DNA of 64,000 nt from Massilia agilis (GTDB lineage: Bacteria; Pseudomonadota; Gammaproteobacteria; Burkholderiales; Burkholderiaceae_D). Location: positions 1,054,001 to 1,118,000 of the forward strand of contig NZ_JANUHB010000001.1 of assembly GCF_024756255.1 (NCBI RefSeq). The letters are read 5' to 3'. Position 1 is the first letter of the stretch; each line of letters opens with the position of its first letter. The notes under the pieces are model-generated. The model was not told the DNA's origin and did no database searches. It saw nothing but the letters and a program-made list of their open reading frames with translations. Position numbers and translations under genes: made by a program. Of the stretch, positions 21,144 through 30,878 are shown one piece after another.

Positions 21144-21997
21144 TAGAATCCCAGCTCGGCAAGAAGGTCGTCAACGTTGTCCTGGTCCAGCGCCACGTCA
21201 GGCACGGAGGGGCCCTGCATCAGCGGCGGCGGCACCGCTTTTTCTTTCTGCGCCAGTTTCTCGCGCATTTCGGCCGGCGCGTTGTCGCGCAGCAGCTGCG
21301 CCAGTTCCTGCTCGACCGTCTTGGTGATGTTGACCACCTTCTTGATCAGCTGGCCGGTGATGTCCTGGAAGTCCTGCGCCATCATGATGTCGAGCAGGCG
21401 CGCCTTTTCCTTGTCGGTGGCGTCGGCCACCAGTTGCGCGAACTGGCGCGAGTCGCCGGCGAGCGCCTTGAACTGCTCGATCGACAGCTTGCCGGCGAAC
21501 AGGTCGTCCCAGCGCTGCTGCATGTCGCGCGCCTTTACCGACAGCTCGTCCTGCGCAGGCATGCCTTCGTCGAGCGTGTTGAGCACCTTGTTGGCGGCCT
21601 GCTCGGTCAGCGAGGCGACGTACTCCAGGCGGTCCTGGGCGTCGTTGATCTGGGTGGCAGCCTCGGTCAGCGCACGGTCGTAGCCGAGCTCGCGCAGCGA
21701 ATCGTGCAGCAGGCGCACGATGCTGCCCAGGCGTTCGAACATCGCCTTGTCGCCCTGGATCTCCTCGCCTGCTTCGGCCGCTTCGGCCTGTGCGGCCGGC
21801 GGTGCTTCGGTCGCGCGCTCGGCGGACACCTGGTCGAACAGCGCCTCGAGCTCGTCCTCGGGCTCGGCTTTGGCCGGCGGCGCAGCTTCTGGCACGCTGG
21901 CCGGTGCCTCGGCGGCCGCGGGCGCGGCCTGTGCATTTGCGCGTTGCGCCGCCACTTCCTCGAAGAGTGCGTCGAAATCGTCAGCGGCGTCGGTCAT
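21143..21997 (-). CDS. cheZ: CheY-P phosphatase CheZ
   Basis: A 284-residue protein. The phosphatase helix carries the signature MMAQDFQDITGQLIKKVV with the catalytic Gln, and the C-terminal CheY-binding peptide is QDNVDDLLAELGF. Residues 1-90 are an acidic Ala/Pro-rich extension with two similar segments (DALFEEVAAQ, EALFDQVSAE), making it longer than the roughly 214-residue E. coli protein. It dephosphorylates CheY-P. It is paired with cheA, an unusual order compared with the common cheY-cheZ pair. Confidence 0.94.
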   Translation of the reverse strand: MTDAADDFDALFEEVAAQRANAQAAPAAAEAPASVPEAAPPAKAEPEDELEALFDQVSAERATEAPPAAQAEAAEAGEEIQGDKAMFERLGSIVRLLHDSLRELGYDRALTEAATQINDAQDRLEYVASLTEQAANKVLNTLDEGMPAQDELSVKARDMQQRWDDLFAGKLSIEQFKALAGDSRQFAQLVADATDKEKARLLDIMMAQDFQDITGQLIKKVVNITKTVEQELAQLLRDNAPAEMREKLAQKEKAVPPPLMQGPSVPDVALDQDNVDDLLAELGF

Positions 21998-22368
21998 AAT
22001 CCCTGCTTCTCCATAATCAGTTTCGCAATCGCTTGCGTCATTTCCGTAGGCTGCGGCACGCCTCCTGGCGCGCTGCGCGGCGGGGCATCACCAGTTTTTA
22101 CACGAGTGTAGCAGTGGCGTTGCCGTAGGTAAATCTTTGTTAGATACACGCAGTGCATTGGACAAAAAAACTTAATTCCGAGACAATGCAATCATCCGTT
22201 CGCGGTGCATTTCCCGCGCCGAGTGTTGTTTATCGGCACTTGCCCATGCCCCGCTAGATTCGCGCTCCCCGGCAGGCCCGTGTTTGAGCGAACTCAACGG
22301 ATTGCCACCGGCTCAGGCCAGGATGCGTACTACAATTCAGATGAAGGTTGCGTGTGGGAGGAGTGAGC
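21998..22368. other. Divergent intergenic region between cheZ and the universal stress gene
   Basis: About 370 bp containing the promoters of both divergent genes. An open minus-strand frame (21994-22191) ends in a TGA that overlaps the cheZ ATG, but its codon use is unlike neighbouring genes and no convincing start was found. No clear sigma-28 motif was recognised upstream of cheZ. Confidence 0.4.
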
Positions 22369-22833
22369 ATGTACCGGAAGATTCTGATCACCACCGACGG
22401 CTCGGCCGTGTCGCAACACACGGCCTGCGCCGGCGTCAAATTCGCGCAGCAGATGCAGGCCGAAGTGCTGGCCCTGTTCGTCGCTCCCAGTTACCAATAC
22501 CCGGTGTATGTCGAGATCGTGCCGCCGGCCTACCCCAGCGAAGAGGAATATGTGGCGCAAATGCGTCGCATGGGCGAGGAATACATGGGGTCGATCATGC
22601 GCGCGGCCGACAAGGCCGGCCTGGCGCACAGCTGCATGACGGCGTTTTCCGACGCCGCGGCGCTCAAGATCGTTGACGTGGCCGAGCAGCAAGGCTGCGA
22701 CCTCATCTTCATGGGCTCGCACGGGCGCAGCGGCTGGGGCCAACTGCTGCTGGGCAGCGTCACCAACAAAGTGCTGTCCCACACCAACAAGCCGGTGCTG
22801 GTGCATCGCCTGATCCGCGAACCGGGCACCTGA
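22369..22833 (+). CDS. Universal stress protein, UspA family
   Basis: A 154-residue single USP domain. It starts MYRKILITTDGS and carries the ATP-binding pattern GSHGRSGWGQLLLGSVTNKV near the C terminus, so it is probably an ATP-binding UspFG-like type. The ATG at 22369 has a GGGAGGAG Shine-Dalgarno region. The function is stress survival by family; the exact role is unknown. It stands alone on the plus strand. Confidence 0.93.
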   Translation: MYRKILITTDGSAVSQHTACAGVKFAQQMQAEVLALFVAPSYQYPVYVEIVPPAYPSEEEYVAQMRRMGEEYMGSIMRAADKAGLAHSCMTAFSDAAALKIVDVAEQQGCDLIFMGSHGRSGWGQLLLGSVTNKVLSHTNKPVLVHRLIREPGT

Positions 22834-22912
22834 GCGCGACGTAAAAGTGCAACAGGAGTGTCGGCAAAATGTATAAAGATGTCATCAATGTGTATTTTTG
22901 AACGATGATATT

Positions 22913-22942
22913 TTGACAAATTGGTCTTGTTGTATTTATAAT
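22913..22942 (+). promoter_or_regulatory. Full-consensus sigma-70 promoter
   Basis: TTGACA at 22913-22918 and TATAAT at 22937-22942 both match the consensus completely, with an 18-bp spacer in an AT-rich stretch that stands out from the GC-rich surroundings. It lies about 50 bp before the regulator at 22993. Confidence 0.8.
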
Positions 22943-22992
22943 ATTTTGCAAGGCCGCGCATTCCAGCGACCGCACCTTCGGGGGCTCAACTC

Positions 22993-23637
22993 ATGATCAG
23001 AATTGTCATTGCTGACGACCACACCATCATGCGCGAAGGGCTCAAGCGCATCCTCGACGGCGCACCCGACATCGAGATTGTCGGCGAGGCCATCAACGGC
23101 TTCGAGGTGCTTTCTCACGTGCGCCAGGGCGGGTTCGACCTGCTGCTGCTGGACCTGTCGATGCCCGGGCGCAGCGGCGTGGACCTGATCCGCCAGGTGC
23201 GCGCCGAGGCGCCCAAGCTGGCGATCCTGATCCTGACCATGCACGAGGAAGAGCAGTACGCGGTGCGCGCCATCCGCGCCGGCGCCCAGGGCTACCTGAC
23301 CAAGGAGAGCGCGGGCACCCAGCTGGTGGGCGCGATCCGCAAGGTGGCGTCGGGCCGGCCGTACATCAGCACCGAGGTGGCCGAGCAGCTGGCCCTGAAC
23401 ATCATGGCGCCCAACGAGCAGTTGCTGCACAAGCAGCTGTCGGACCGCGAATTCGAGGTGTTCTCGCTACTGGTGGGCGGCAAGTCGATCACCGAGATCG
23501 CCAACAGCCTGCACCTGTCGGTCAAGACGGTCAGCACCCACAAGACCCGCATCATGCAGAAAATGGGCATGACCTCGCTGTCGGAGATGGTACAGTATGC
23601 GGTCGCCCACCGATTGCTGTCGCCGCTGAAAGCCTGA
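22993..23637 (+). CDS. NarL/UhpA-type response regulator
   Basis: A 214-residue protein with an N-terminal receiver (DDH at 8-10, phospho-acceptor Asp54 in LLLDLSMPG, Lys in YLTKES) and a C-terminal LuxR-type helix-turn-helix (LSDREFEVFSLLVGGKSITE, LSVKTVSTHKTRIMQKMG). No kinase gene is adjacent, so it is an orphan regulator in this window. The near-perfect promoter upstream suggests substantial constitutive expression. Regulon unknown. Confidence 0.94.
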   Translation: MIRIVIADDHTIMREGLKRILDGAPDIEIVGEAINGFEVLSHVRQGGFDLLLLDLSMPGRSGVDLIRQVRAEAPKLAILILTMHEEEQYAVRAIRAGAQGYLTKESAGTQLVGAIRKVASGRPYISTEVAEQLALNIMAPNEQLLHKQLSDREFEVFSLLVGGKSITEIANSLHLSVKTVSTHKTRIMQKMGMTSLSEMVQYAVAHRLLSPLKA

Positions 23638-24006
23638 GCGAAAAAAGTTTTTAGACATCGACGCCACGTTTTTTGTGCCACGGGTGTCGGCGTGTGTGTC
23701 CGCAAGACCGCGCGCCGCCCCGTCTCCCGGCAAATCCTCCCTCCCCGTCTTCCCTCTGTAGCGTTGTCTGTCAGTAGGACCATTCCTACACCCCTACCGT
23801 CTCTCCTACCTACATATTCAGCCATTGCTGATATCAATGCCGAACTCGTGTTGGCATACTAAATTCAGCGTTTCGACTTGCTTGCGGTCCATATTTCCTG
23901 CGTGAGCCAGCCCTGATGCCGCAGTGAAGACCCGGTGCCGGCACCAGGGCGCTTCCCAGCCCGTGGGCCCTTGCGGAAGCCTTGAATTCCCTTACTGGAG
24001 ATGAGC
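23638..24006. other. Intergenic region upstream of the Crp/Fnr-type regulator
   Basis: 369 bp without a supported gene. It contains the dyad ATTGctgatatCAAT at 23824-23838, close to but one base shorter than an FNR/FixK box, and a GGAG at 23997-24000 that sets the downstream start. Confidence 0.4.
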
Positions 24007-24867
24007 ATGCAGTCCCAGCCAACGTCAGAACAACACAACGCCGCCTCGTCGACCATGCATTCCTCGCCGATGGAGGCTGGCCGCCAACGCCAGGGCCGTC
24101 TCTGGTCCAACCTGAAAGAAGTCTGCGACCTGCTGCATATCCCGGCCGCCGTTTCCGTCAACAGCGAAGAGCTGTTGTTCCAGCATGTCCAGTTCAAGAC
24201 CGGCCAGCGCGTACACACCATTGGCCAGGCCTTCGACACCCTGTACATCGTCAACTCGGGCTTCCTCAAGACCGTGCTCATCGACGAATTCGGCAACGAG
24301 CAGGTACTGAGCTTCCCGATGAAAGGCGACATGCTCGGTGTGGACGGCATCCACACCCGCCACTACGCGTCCGAGGCGGTGGCGCTGTCCGACTGCGACC
24401 TGATCCTGCTGCCGTTCAAAAAGCTCACCGCGCTTGGCCGCGTGCACACCGAGCTCGAGAACGTCATGTACGGCGTGATGAGCCGCGAGCTGGTGCGCGA
24501 GCAGGCCATGATCGGCATGCTGGGCGCGCTCTCGGCAGAGGCCCGCGTGGCGCGCTTCCTGGTGTCGCTGGCCGACCGCTTTGCCGCGATGGGCTATTCC
24601 AGCAAGCTGTTCAACCTGCGCATGACACGGCATGAAATCGGCAGCTACCTCGGCCTGACGCTGGAAACCGTCAGCCGCACGCTGTCGGCCTTCAACGAAA
24701 TCGGCCTGATCACCGTGGACCAGCGCACCATCGGCATCAAGGACGCCGAAGCACTCAAGACCCTGCGCCGCCTGCCGCCGTCGCGGTCGCGCGCAAAACA
24801 AAGCACCAAGCAAAAAGCCGAGGTGGACCAGAACGGCGACGACCAGGTCCTGGCCACCACCGTCTGA
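24007..24867 (+). CDS. Crp/Fnr-family transcriptional regulator (FixK-like)
   Basis: A 286-residue protein from the ATG at 24007; GGAG at 23997-24000 abuts the other ATG at 24001 and so favours the second. A cyclic-nucleotide-like sensor domain spans about 40-165, followed by a winged helix-turn-helix whose recognition helix (GLTLETVSRTL) has the E-x-x-S-R pattern of FNR. The cysteine cluster of FNR is absent: only isolated Cys in VCDLL and SDCDL are seen, so it should not bind an Fe-S cluster. It most resembles FixK-type regulators. A basic tail ends the protein. Targets unknown. Confidence 0.9.
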   Translation: MQSQPTSEQHNAASSTMHSSPMEAGRQRQGRLWSNLKEVCDLLHIPAAVSVNSEELLFQHVQFKTGQRVHTIGQAFDTLYIVNSGFLKTVLIDEFGNEQVLSFPMKGDMLGVDGIHTRHYASEAVALSDCDLILLPFKKLTALGRVHTELENVMYGVMSRELVREQAMIGMLGALSAEARVARFLVSLADRFAAMGYSSKLFNLRMTRHEIGSYLGLTLETVSRTLSAFNEIGLITVDQRTIGIKDAEALKTLRRLPPSRSRAKQSTKQKAEVDQNGDDQVLATTV

Positions 24868-24886
24868 GCCCTTCCTTCCACAACAC

Positions 24887-24923
24887 AAAGCCGGCGTCCC
24901 TTGCGGGAGCCGGCTTTCGTTTT
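24887..24923 (+). terminator. Intrinsic terminator of the Crp/Fnr-type gene
   Basis: AAAGCCGGC (24887-24895) pairs with GCCGGCTTT (24909-24917), followed by CGTTTT. It lies 20 bp after the stop codon. Confidence 0.78.
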
Positions 24924-24960
24924 GGGGCGGTCCAAACCGCGGCCGGCCATGCCAACGCTG

Positions 24961-24994
24961 GTTGAACGCGTGGGCAGAATCTGCCCACCCTACG
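24961..24994. repeat. Family 2 palindromic repeat
   Basis: gttgaacgcgtgggcag facing ctgcccaccctacg, between the regulator terminator and the 3' end of the convergent glycine-zipper gene. Confidence 0.75.
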
Positions 24995-25010
24995 CCAGCT
25001 GGCCAGCGGG

Positions 25011-26087
25011 CTAATCGCGCGTGAGGTTGCCATTGTTCACGTGCACGCGGTCGCCCACGCGCAGGCCGGGGTCGCCGGTATAGGTCACCGTTTGCGTGGC
25101 GCCGTTGCCGTAGCGGACCACCACCTCGTAGCGCAGGTTGCGGCCGCGTGCGTTGCGCTCGATGTTGTTGCCCGCCACGGCACCGCCAACCGCGCCGGCC
25201 ACTTCGGCCGCCGTGCGCCCGTTGCCGCTGCCCACATTGCTGCCCAGCAGCCCGCCGACCACGGCGCCGCCGATCGTGCCGAGGTAGCCGCCATTGCCGC
25301 TCACTTCGATCACGTTGACCGCAGCCACCGTCGCACAGTCCGGGCACTGGCGGTCCTGGCGTACCGGCAGGGTACGCACGGCCAGCAACGGCGTGCCGAG
25401 CACCGCGGTCGAGTAACGACCGTGCGAACGGATCGTCGCGGTCACCTGGCTGTCCGGGGCCAGGCGGTCCGCGCTGCGCACCGTGTACACGCCGCTGTAC
25501 TCACCGGGACGCACCTCGGGCAGGAAAAACACGCCGCGCGTGCCGGCAATCGCGATGCTCACCTTGGCGCCGGGCGTGCCGAGCACGGTGAAGGTCATGT
25601 CGTCGCCCGGACGCAGGTCTTCGGCGCCGCGCACGTTGAAACGCTCGATCTTCGGCACCACCGCCAGGTCGCCACGGTGGCTGTCCGCACGCGCGCCATC
25701 GCGCAGGATTGACTCGGCCAGCACGTCGGTGGCCACCAGGTTGCCCACGCGCAGATTGGCGGTCACCGGGCTGTCCGGGCGAATGCGGTCGTGCTCGCCG
25801 ATCGTATAGGTGCCCTCGTACTGGCCCGGCTGGGTTTCTGTCAGGTGCAGGTTGCGGGTGGCGCCGTCGATACGGATGGTCGCCATGCCGCCGGGCGAAC
25901 CGTACAGGTCGAAGTTCAGCTCGACGCCGGGCGCAATGCGGCGAACCTCGTCCACGTTGAAGCCGCGAATCACCGGCCGCTCGTAGTCACGCTGCGACTG
26001 GGCCTGCGCCGGGGCCACCGCCAGTGTCATCGCGCCCAGCGGCAGAAGCGCCACCAGGGCTGCGCAAATTTTGTTCCTTGCGTTCAT
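25011..26087 (-). CDS. Secreted glycine-zipper protein with an internal 90-residue duplication
   Basis: 358 residues from the ATG at 26087, behind GAGGAGGACAAG. The signal peptide ends AVAPAQAQ. Two homologous segments of about 90 residues follow (one with FNVDEVRRIAPGVEL, the other FNVRGAEDLRPGDDM, each ending in a PDS-VTA-like strand), then a CPDC motif, and a glycine zipper (GTIGGAVVGGLLGSNVG, AGAVGGAVAGNNIE) of the 2TM/17-kDa surface-antigen type, plus a small C-terminal beta domain. It is probably an envelope protein. The two duplicated segments match no family that I recognise. The frame runs to 26129 but the extra 14 residues precede the signal peptide. Confidence 0.82.
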   Translation of the reverse strand: MNARNKICAALVALLPLGAMTLAVAPAQAQSQRDYERPVIRGFNVDEVRRIAPGVELNFDLYGSPGGMATIRIDGATRNLHLTETQPGQYEGTYTIGEHDRIRPDSPVTANLRVGNLVATDVLAESILRDGARADSHRGDLAVVPKIERFNVRGAEDLRPGDDMTFTVLGTPGAKVSIAIAGTRGVFFLPEVRPGEYSGVYTVRSADRLAPDSQVTATIRSHGRYSTAVLGTPLLAVRTLPVRQDRQCPDCATVAAVNVIEVSGNGGYLGTIGGAVVGGLLGSNVGSGNGRTAAEVAGAVGGAVAGNNIERNARGRNLRYEVVVRYGNGATQTVTYTGDPGLRVGDRVHVNNGNLTRD

Positions 26088-26146
26088 CTTGTCCTCCTCG
26101 CTGTGTAAGAGGAAAGTACCCCCTGTCACTACCAGGGGTCGGTGCG

Positions 26147-26797
26147 CTATCGAACGCTATGGATCGCCTCGCCAGAGCTCACATAGATCTGGTCCCCGGC
26201 CCCGGGTGTGACGACATGGCCGCCAGTGAACGCGCCAAATGACGGCAGGATCATGCGCGAGGTGCCAACGACGAAACAGGGCAGCCGCAGCGCGTCAAAG
26301 CGCGTGGCAAGCACGAAGACCGGATGCACGTGTCCTGCCAGCACATAGCCCGGCGCGGCCAGGTCGGGATGGTGGCAGAACGAAAACGGGCCCAGGTTGT
26401 GCGGCTCATCCACCAAGCCGATGCCCAGTTCGCGCGCCGGGTCGCCCGCATGGCGGTCGTGATTGCCGCGCACCAGCGTGAGCGCCAGGTCGGGATGGCG
26501 GCGCCGCCATGCCAGCAGCGCGGCCTGCGTGGCGCGCGCATGTGCCGCCCGCGCGTGCAAAAAATCGCCGAGGAAGACGATGTGCCGCACGCCGTAGCGT
26601 TCGACCAGCGCATCGAGCGCCAGCAGGTTCTCGGTGGTCGTGCCGCGCGGCACCGGCACACCGAGCGAGCGGAAGGCAGCGGCCTTGCCGAAGTGGATAT
26701 CGGCCACCACCAGCATGCGCTGCGCCGGCCACACCAGCGCCTTCTCCGCCAGCAGCAGCACGCGTTCGCCCGCCAGTCCCACCGCCAGGTCATTCAT
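26147..26797 (-). CDS. pdeM: Ligase-associated DNA damage response endonuclease PdeM
   Basis: A 216-residue calcineurin-type phosphoesterase. Metal-binding motifs are in order: [26 protein letters not shown] and AGHVHPVF. This type is found next to ATP-dependent ligase and Lhr-like helicase genes and has been described as a Mn-dependent phosphodiesterase acting on DNA. It overlaps the helicase stop by 4 bp (26794-26797), so it closes the repair operon. Confidence 0.93.
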   Translation of the reverse strand: MNDLAVGLAGERVLLLAEKALVWPAQRMLVVADIHFGKAAAFRSLGVPVPRGTTTENLLALDALVERYGVRHIVFLGDFLHARAAHARATQAALLAWRRRHPDLALTLVRGNHDRHAGDPARELGIGLVDEPHNLGPFSFCHHPDLAAPGYVLAGHVHPVFVLATRFDALRLPCFVVGTSRMILPSFGAFTGGHVVTPGAGDQIYVSSGEAIHSVR

Positions 26798-29247
26798 GCC
26801 GCTGCCGCCTTTTCCAGTTCACGCACCATGCGCGCCACGCGATCGGACAGCTTCTCGGTGGTGACCTTTTCGCGAAAGCGCTCGACCATGAGCGGGAACG
26901 CAAACGGCGTGGCGCGCCGCACTTCGCGAAACGCCACGCGCCGCGCGTGCAGTTCGGCCAGCGTGTCGCGCAGGCGCGTCAGTTCCAGCTCCTGCTCCAG
27001 CACTTCGCGCTGCGCTTGCGTGAGCAGCAGGTTGGCCGCGTCGTGCTTGCGAAAGACTTCGAAGAACAGCGACGACGAGGCCTGCAGCTGCCGCGTCGAT
27101 TTCGGCTGGCCCGGATAGCCCTGGAACACCAGTCCCGCGATGCGCGCCACCTCGCGAAAGCGCTGCTGCGACAGCTGGGTCGCGTTCAGGCTGCCCAGCA
27201 CGTCCTCCAGCAGCGTCGCGGTGTCGAACAGGCCGACGGTCGCGCCAGTCGCGCCGGCGAACAGCCGCGCCCAGTCCACCGGCTCGGGCGCGAGCAGCTC
27301 GAAGCCGTAATCGTTGATCGCGATCGAGAACGTGATCGGGGCAATGCGCCCGACGCGGTACGCGACCAGCGAGGCCAGCCCCATGTGCACCGCGCGGCCG
27401 GCAAACGGGTACACGAACAGGTGCCAGCCCTCGCGGCTCTTCATGCTCTCGACCACCAGCGTATCGCTGTCGGGCAGTGCGGACCAGCGCTGCTGGATCT
27501 CGAGCAGTGGCCGCAGTGCCTGCATCTCCGGCCCTTCGAACACGCCCTGCGATGCAAAGCGCAGCTCTTCCAGCGCCGCATGGGCCAGCTCGGAAGAGAG
27601 CGACATCTTGGCGCCCATCCAGCGCGTGACCGCGCCGTGGCGGCCGGTGGCGCGCTTGACGAAGGCCGTCATCTCGTGGACCCGCACGAATTCGAGGATG
27701 CGCCCGCCGAACAGGAAGTGGTCGCCGGGCTTCAGGCGCGCGACGAACGACTCCTCCACGCTGCCGATGCGCCCGCCGCTCATGTACTTCACCTGGATCG
27801 ACGCGTCCGAGACGATGGTGCCGATGCCCATCCGGTGGCGGCGGCCGATGGCGGGATCGGGCACGCGGTACACGCCCTGCTCGTCCGGCAGCACGCGCCG
27901 GTACTCCGGGTACACCGTCAGGCTCTGGCCGCCGCGTGCGACAAAGTCCAGCGCCCACTGCCACTCTTGCTGCGTGAGCGCGCGGTACGACCATGCGCCG
28001 CGCACCTCGGCCAGCAGTTCATCGGAGCGAAAGCCCCCGCCCAGCGCCACCGTCACCAGGTGCTGCACCAGCACGTCGAACGGCTTGTTGGGTACCTGCC
28101 GCGCCTCGATGCGGCGTGCCGTCACCGCACGGCGCGCGCCGGCGGCCTCCAGCAGTTCCAGGCTGTTGGTGGGCACCAGCGTCACGCGCGAGACGCGCCC
28201 CGGCGCGTGCCCGCTGCGCCCGGCCCGCTGCAGCAAGCGCGCGACGCCCTTGGCACTGCCCACCTGCAGCACGCGCTCGACCGGCAAAAAGTCCACGCCC
28301 AGGTCCAGGCTGGCGGTGCAGATCACGGCCTTCAGGCTACCGTTCTTCAGCCCCAGCTCGACCCAGTCGCGCACTTCGCGGTCGAGCGAACCGTGGTGCA
28401 GCGCCACCAGGCCAGCCCAGTCGGGCCGCGCCTCGATGATGTTCTGGTACCACAGCTCGGCCTGCGAGCGCGTGTTGGTGAACACCAGCGTGGCCGCATG
28501 CTTGTCGATTTCGTCGAGCACCGCCGGCAGCATCTGGATGCCCAGGTGCCCGCCCCACGGGAAGCGCGCCACGTTCTCGGGAATCAGGGTGTCCACCACG
28601 ATCTGCTTGCGCTGGTCGCCCTCGACCAGCACGCCATTGCCCTCGCCCAGCAGCACGTCGCGCGCCAGCGCCAGGTTGCCCATCGTGGCCGACAGCCCCC
28701 ACACCAGCAGCTCCGCTCGCCAGCGGCGCAAGCGCGCCAGCGCCAGCTGCACCTGCACGCCGCGCTTGCTGCCCATGAGCTCGTGCCACTCGTCGACGAT
28801 CACCGTGTCCAGGTGCTTGAACTGCTCCACCGCGTTCGGGTGGCTGAGCAGGAGCGACAGGCTCTCGGGCGTGGTGATCAGGCACGACGGCAGCGCGCGC
28901 GACTGGCGCGCGCGTTCGCTCGCTCCCGTGTCGCCGGTGCGCGCGCCGATGGTCCAGCCGGGCGCGAGCTCCGCCGCCGACTGCTCCAGCGCGCGCTGGG
29001 TGTCGGCCGCCAGCGCGCGCATCGGCGTGAGCCACAGCACGCGCAAGCCGCCGCCCTTGCGTTCCAGTCCGCGCATCAGCGCCGCAAACCACACGGCGTA
29101 GGTCTTGCCCGCGCCCGTGTTCGCGTGCAGTAGTCCGGACTGCCCGGCCAGCGCGGCGTGCCACACCGCGCGCTGGAACGGGAACACGCTCCAGCTACGC
29201 GCGGCGAACCACGCATCCACCTTCCTTTCCGCGGCTGTCCTGCTCAT
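26794..29247 (-). CDS. Ligase-associated DEXH-box helicase (Lhr-core type)
   Basis: An 817-residue superfamily 2 helicase from the ATG at 29247. Walker A is NTGAGKTY (43-50), motif II is VDEWHEL, motif III SATMGN, motif [10 protein letters not shown]. The C-terminal winged-helix and core domain is of the Lhr type ([13 protein letters not shown]). Lhr-core proteins are ATP-driven 3'-5' single-stranded DNA translocases. The frame is open to 30177, but that part is an antisense-like shadow of the ligase gene. The start overlaps the ligase stop as ATGA. Confidence 0.95.
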   Translation of the reverse strand: MSRTAAERKVDAWFAARSWSVFPFQRAVWHAALAGQSGLLHANTGAGKTYAVWFAALMRGLERKGGGLRVLWLTPMRALAADTQRALEQSAAELAPGWTIGARTGDTGASERARQSRALPSCLITTPESLSLLLSHPNAVEQFKHLDTVIVDEWHELMGSKRGVQVQLALARLRRWRAELLVWGLSATMGNLALARDVLLGEGNGVLVEGDQRKQIVVDTLIPENVARFPWGGHLGIQMLPAVLDEIDKHAATLVFTNTRSQAELWYQNIIEARPDWAGLVALHHGSLDREVRDWVELGLKNGSLKAVICTASLDLGVDFLPVERVLQVGSAKGVARLLQRAGRSGHAPGRVSRVTLVPTNSLELLEAAGARRAVTARRIEARQVPNKPFDVLVQHLVTVALGGGFRSDELLAEVRGAWSYRALTQQEWQWALDFVARGGQSLTVYPEYRRVLPDEQGVYRVPDPAIGRRHRMGIGTIVSDASIQVKYMSGGRIGSVEESFVARLKPGDHFLFGGRILEFVRVHEMTAFVKRATGRHGAVTRWMGAKMSLSSELAHAALEELRFASQGVFEGPEMQALRPLLEIQQRWSALPDSDTLVVESMKSREGWHLFVYPFAGRAVHMGLASLVAYRVGRIAPITFSIAINDYGFELLAPEPVDWARLFAGATGATVGLFDTATLLEDVLGSLNATQLSQQRFREVARIAGLVFQGYPGQPKSTRQLQASSSLFFEVFRKHDAANLLLTQAQREVLEQELELTRLRDTLAELHARRVAFREVRRATPFAFPLMVERFREKVTTEKLSDRVARMVRELEKAAAA

Positions 29248-30878
29248 GGCGCAGCGGCGGCGAGCAGGCCCCTGAGCGTGGCCAGCGTGTCCGCATCCTC
29301 GACCGGCTTGTCGTCGCGGCGGCGCAGGATGCGCGGAAAGCGCACCGCGATCCCTGCCTTGTGGCGCGACGATTGCTGGATGCCCTCGAAGCCGATCTCG
29401 AACACCATCGTCGGGCGCACGGAGCGCACCGGCCCGAACTTCTCGACCGTGGTCTTGCGGATCGCCGCGTCCACCTGCGCGATCTCGGCGTCGGTCAGAC
29501 CCGAATACGCTTTCGCGAACGGCACCAGCCGGCGCTCGCCCTCGCTGTCGTCCCAGACCGCGAAGGTGTAGTCGGTGTAGAGCGATGCGCGGCGCCCGTG
29601 GCCGGGCTGCGCGTACACCAGCACCGCATCCACCGAATACGGGTCGATCTTCCACTTCCACCAGGTGCCCACGTCCTTGGTGCGGCCCACGCCATACCGC
29701 GCGTCGCGCGCCTTGAGCATCATGCCCTCCACACAGCGCTCGCGCGAGCCGGCTCGCAGCTCGGCCAGTGCGTCCCAGCCCGGCGCGTGCACCAGCGGCG
29801 AAATCTTCAGCGCCGGCTGGGCGGCCTGCTCCACCTGCGTCTCCAGCAGCGCGCGCCGCTCGTGCTGCGGCAGCGCGCGCACATCCACGCCATCCAGTTC
29901 CAGCAAGTCGTACGAGACCAGCACCGCCGGCAGCTCGGCCAGCAGCTTGGCCGACAGGTTCTTGCGGCCGATGCGCCGCTGCAGCTCGGCGAACGGCGCG
30001 GGGACGTCCTGCGCATGGTTCCAGACCAGCACCTCGCCGTCGATCACCGTGCCCTCGGGCAGGCGGATCGCGGCCAGCTCGGGAAACCGTTCGGTGATCA
30101 GGTCCTCGCCGCGCGACCACAGGTAATTCTGGCCGCCGCGCCGCACCAGCTGGGCGCGGATGCCGTCGTACTTCCATTCGACCAGCCAGTCGTCCACCTC
30201 GCCCAGCGCGGCCGGCTCGCCCTGCAGCTGGTGCGCAAGGAAGAACGGATACGGCTGGCCGCCGCGCAGCTTGTGTTCCTCCTCCGATTGCGGCGAGATC
30301 AACTGCAGGAAGCCTGCAGCGGTCGGGCGCACCGTGCCGTCGGTCCAGCCCATCAGGCGCTGGGCGATCAGCTTGCTGTCCACCGCCGCGATGTTGGCCA
30401 GCGCGCGCGTGACCAGCAGGCGCGACACGCCCACGCGAAAGCCGCCGCCGATCAGCTTGATGAGCAGGAAGCGCTCGCGCCAGTCCAGTTCATTCCAGTA
30501 GCCGAACAGCGCCTCGCGTATCGTGCCCGGATCGGCCCCGCGCAACGGCCCGATGCGCTGTTCCATCCACTCGGCCAGCCCGATGTCGCTGCGCCGCTCC
30601 GGCGGCGGCAGGATATGGGCGATGGTTTCGGCCATGTCGCCAACCGCCTGGTAGCACTCGTCGAACAGCCACTCGTCCAGGCCCGAATACTCGATTGCAT
30701 ACTGCCACAACAGCTTGCTCGGCACCGCCTGGCGCGGCTTGCCGCCGGCGAGGAAGTACACCGCCCATGCCGCGTTCTCGGGCGCCGCGCGCGAAAAGTA
30801 GTTCTGCAGCGCCTCCAGCTTGCGGTTGGTGGCGGTGGTCTCGTCCAGCTCGGCGTACAGTCGCGCGAACTCACGCAT
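29244..30878 (-). CDS. ATP-dependent DNA ligase of the ligase-associated repair cassette
   Basis: A 544-residue ligase. The N-terminal DNA-binding domain is followed by the nucleotidyl-transferase motif [12 protein letters not shown], which places the adenylated Lys at 236, then motifs IDGEVLVWN and [13 protein letters not shown], and an OB-fold C terminus. This is the single-chain ATP-dependent type, not the NAD-dependent LigA. It overlaps the exonuclease gene by 8 bp and the helicase gene by 4 bp, so a single polycistronic unit is likely. Confidence 0.96.
   Translation of the reverse strand: MREFARLYAELDETTATNRKLEALQNYFSRAAPENAAWAVYFLAGGKPRQAVPSKLLWQYAIEYSGLDEWLFDECYQAVGDMAETIAHILPPPERRSDIGLAEWMEQRIGPLRGADPGTIREALFGYWNELDWRERFLLIKLIGGGFRVGVSRLLVTRALANIAAVDSKLIAQRLMGWTDGTVRPTAAGFLQLISPQSEEEHKLRGGQPYPFFLAHQLQGEPAALGEVDDWLVEWKYDGIRAQLVRRGGQNYLWSRGEDLITERFPELAAIRLPEGTVIDGEVLVWNHAQDVPAPFAELQRRIGRKNLSAKLLAELPAVLVSYDLLELDGVDVRALPQHERRALLETQVEQAAQPALKISPLVHAPGWDALAELRAGSRERCVEGMMLKARDARYGVGRTKDVGTWWKWKIDPYSVDAVLVYAQPGHGRRASLYTDYTFAVWDDSEGERRLVPFAKAYSGLTDAEIAQVDAAIRKTTVEKFGPVRSVRPTMVFEIGFEGIQQSSRHKAGIAVRFPRILRRRDDKPVEDADTLATLRGLLAAAAP

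Noticed and set aside
22135..22160. Sigma-28-like TAAGTTT upstream of cheZ
   Set aside because: The -10 region lacks GCCGATAA at the required distance, so a flagellar promoter was not called.
21994..22191. A 65-codon minus-strand frame overlapping the cheZ start
   Set aside because: Its TGA overlaps the cheZ ATG as in coupled genes, but the N-terminal half is AT-rich and Cys-rich, no Shine-Dalgarno precedes a start, and codon use is unlike neighbours. It may be leader sequence.
23824..23838. ATTGctgatatCAAT as an FNR or FixK box before the Crp/Fnr-type gene
   Set aside because: The half-sites are one base too close for TTGAT-N4-ATCAA, so autoregulation is not supported.
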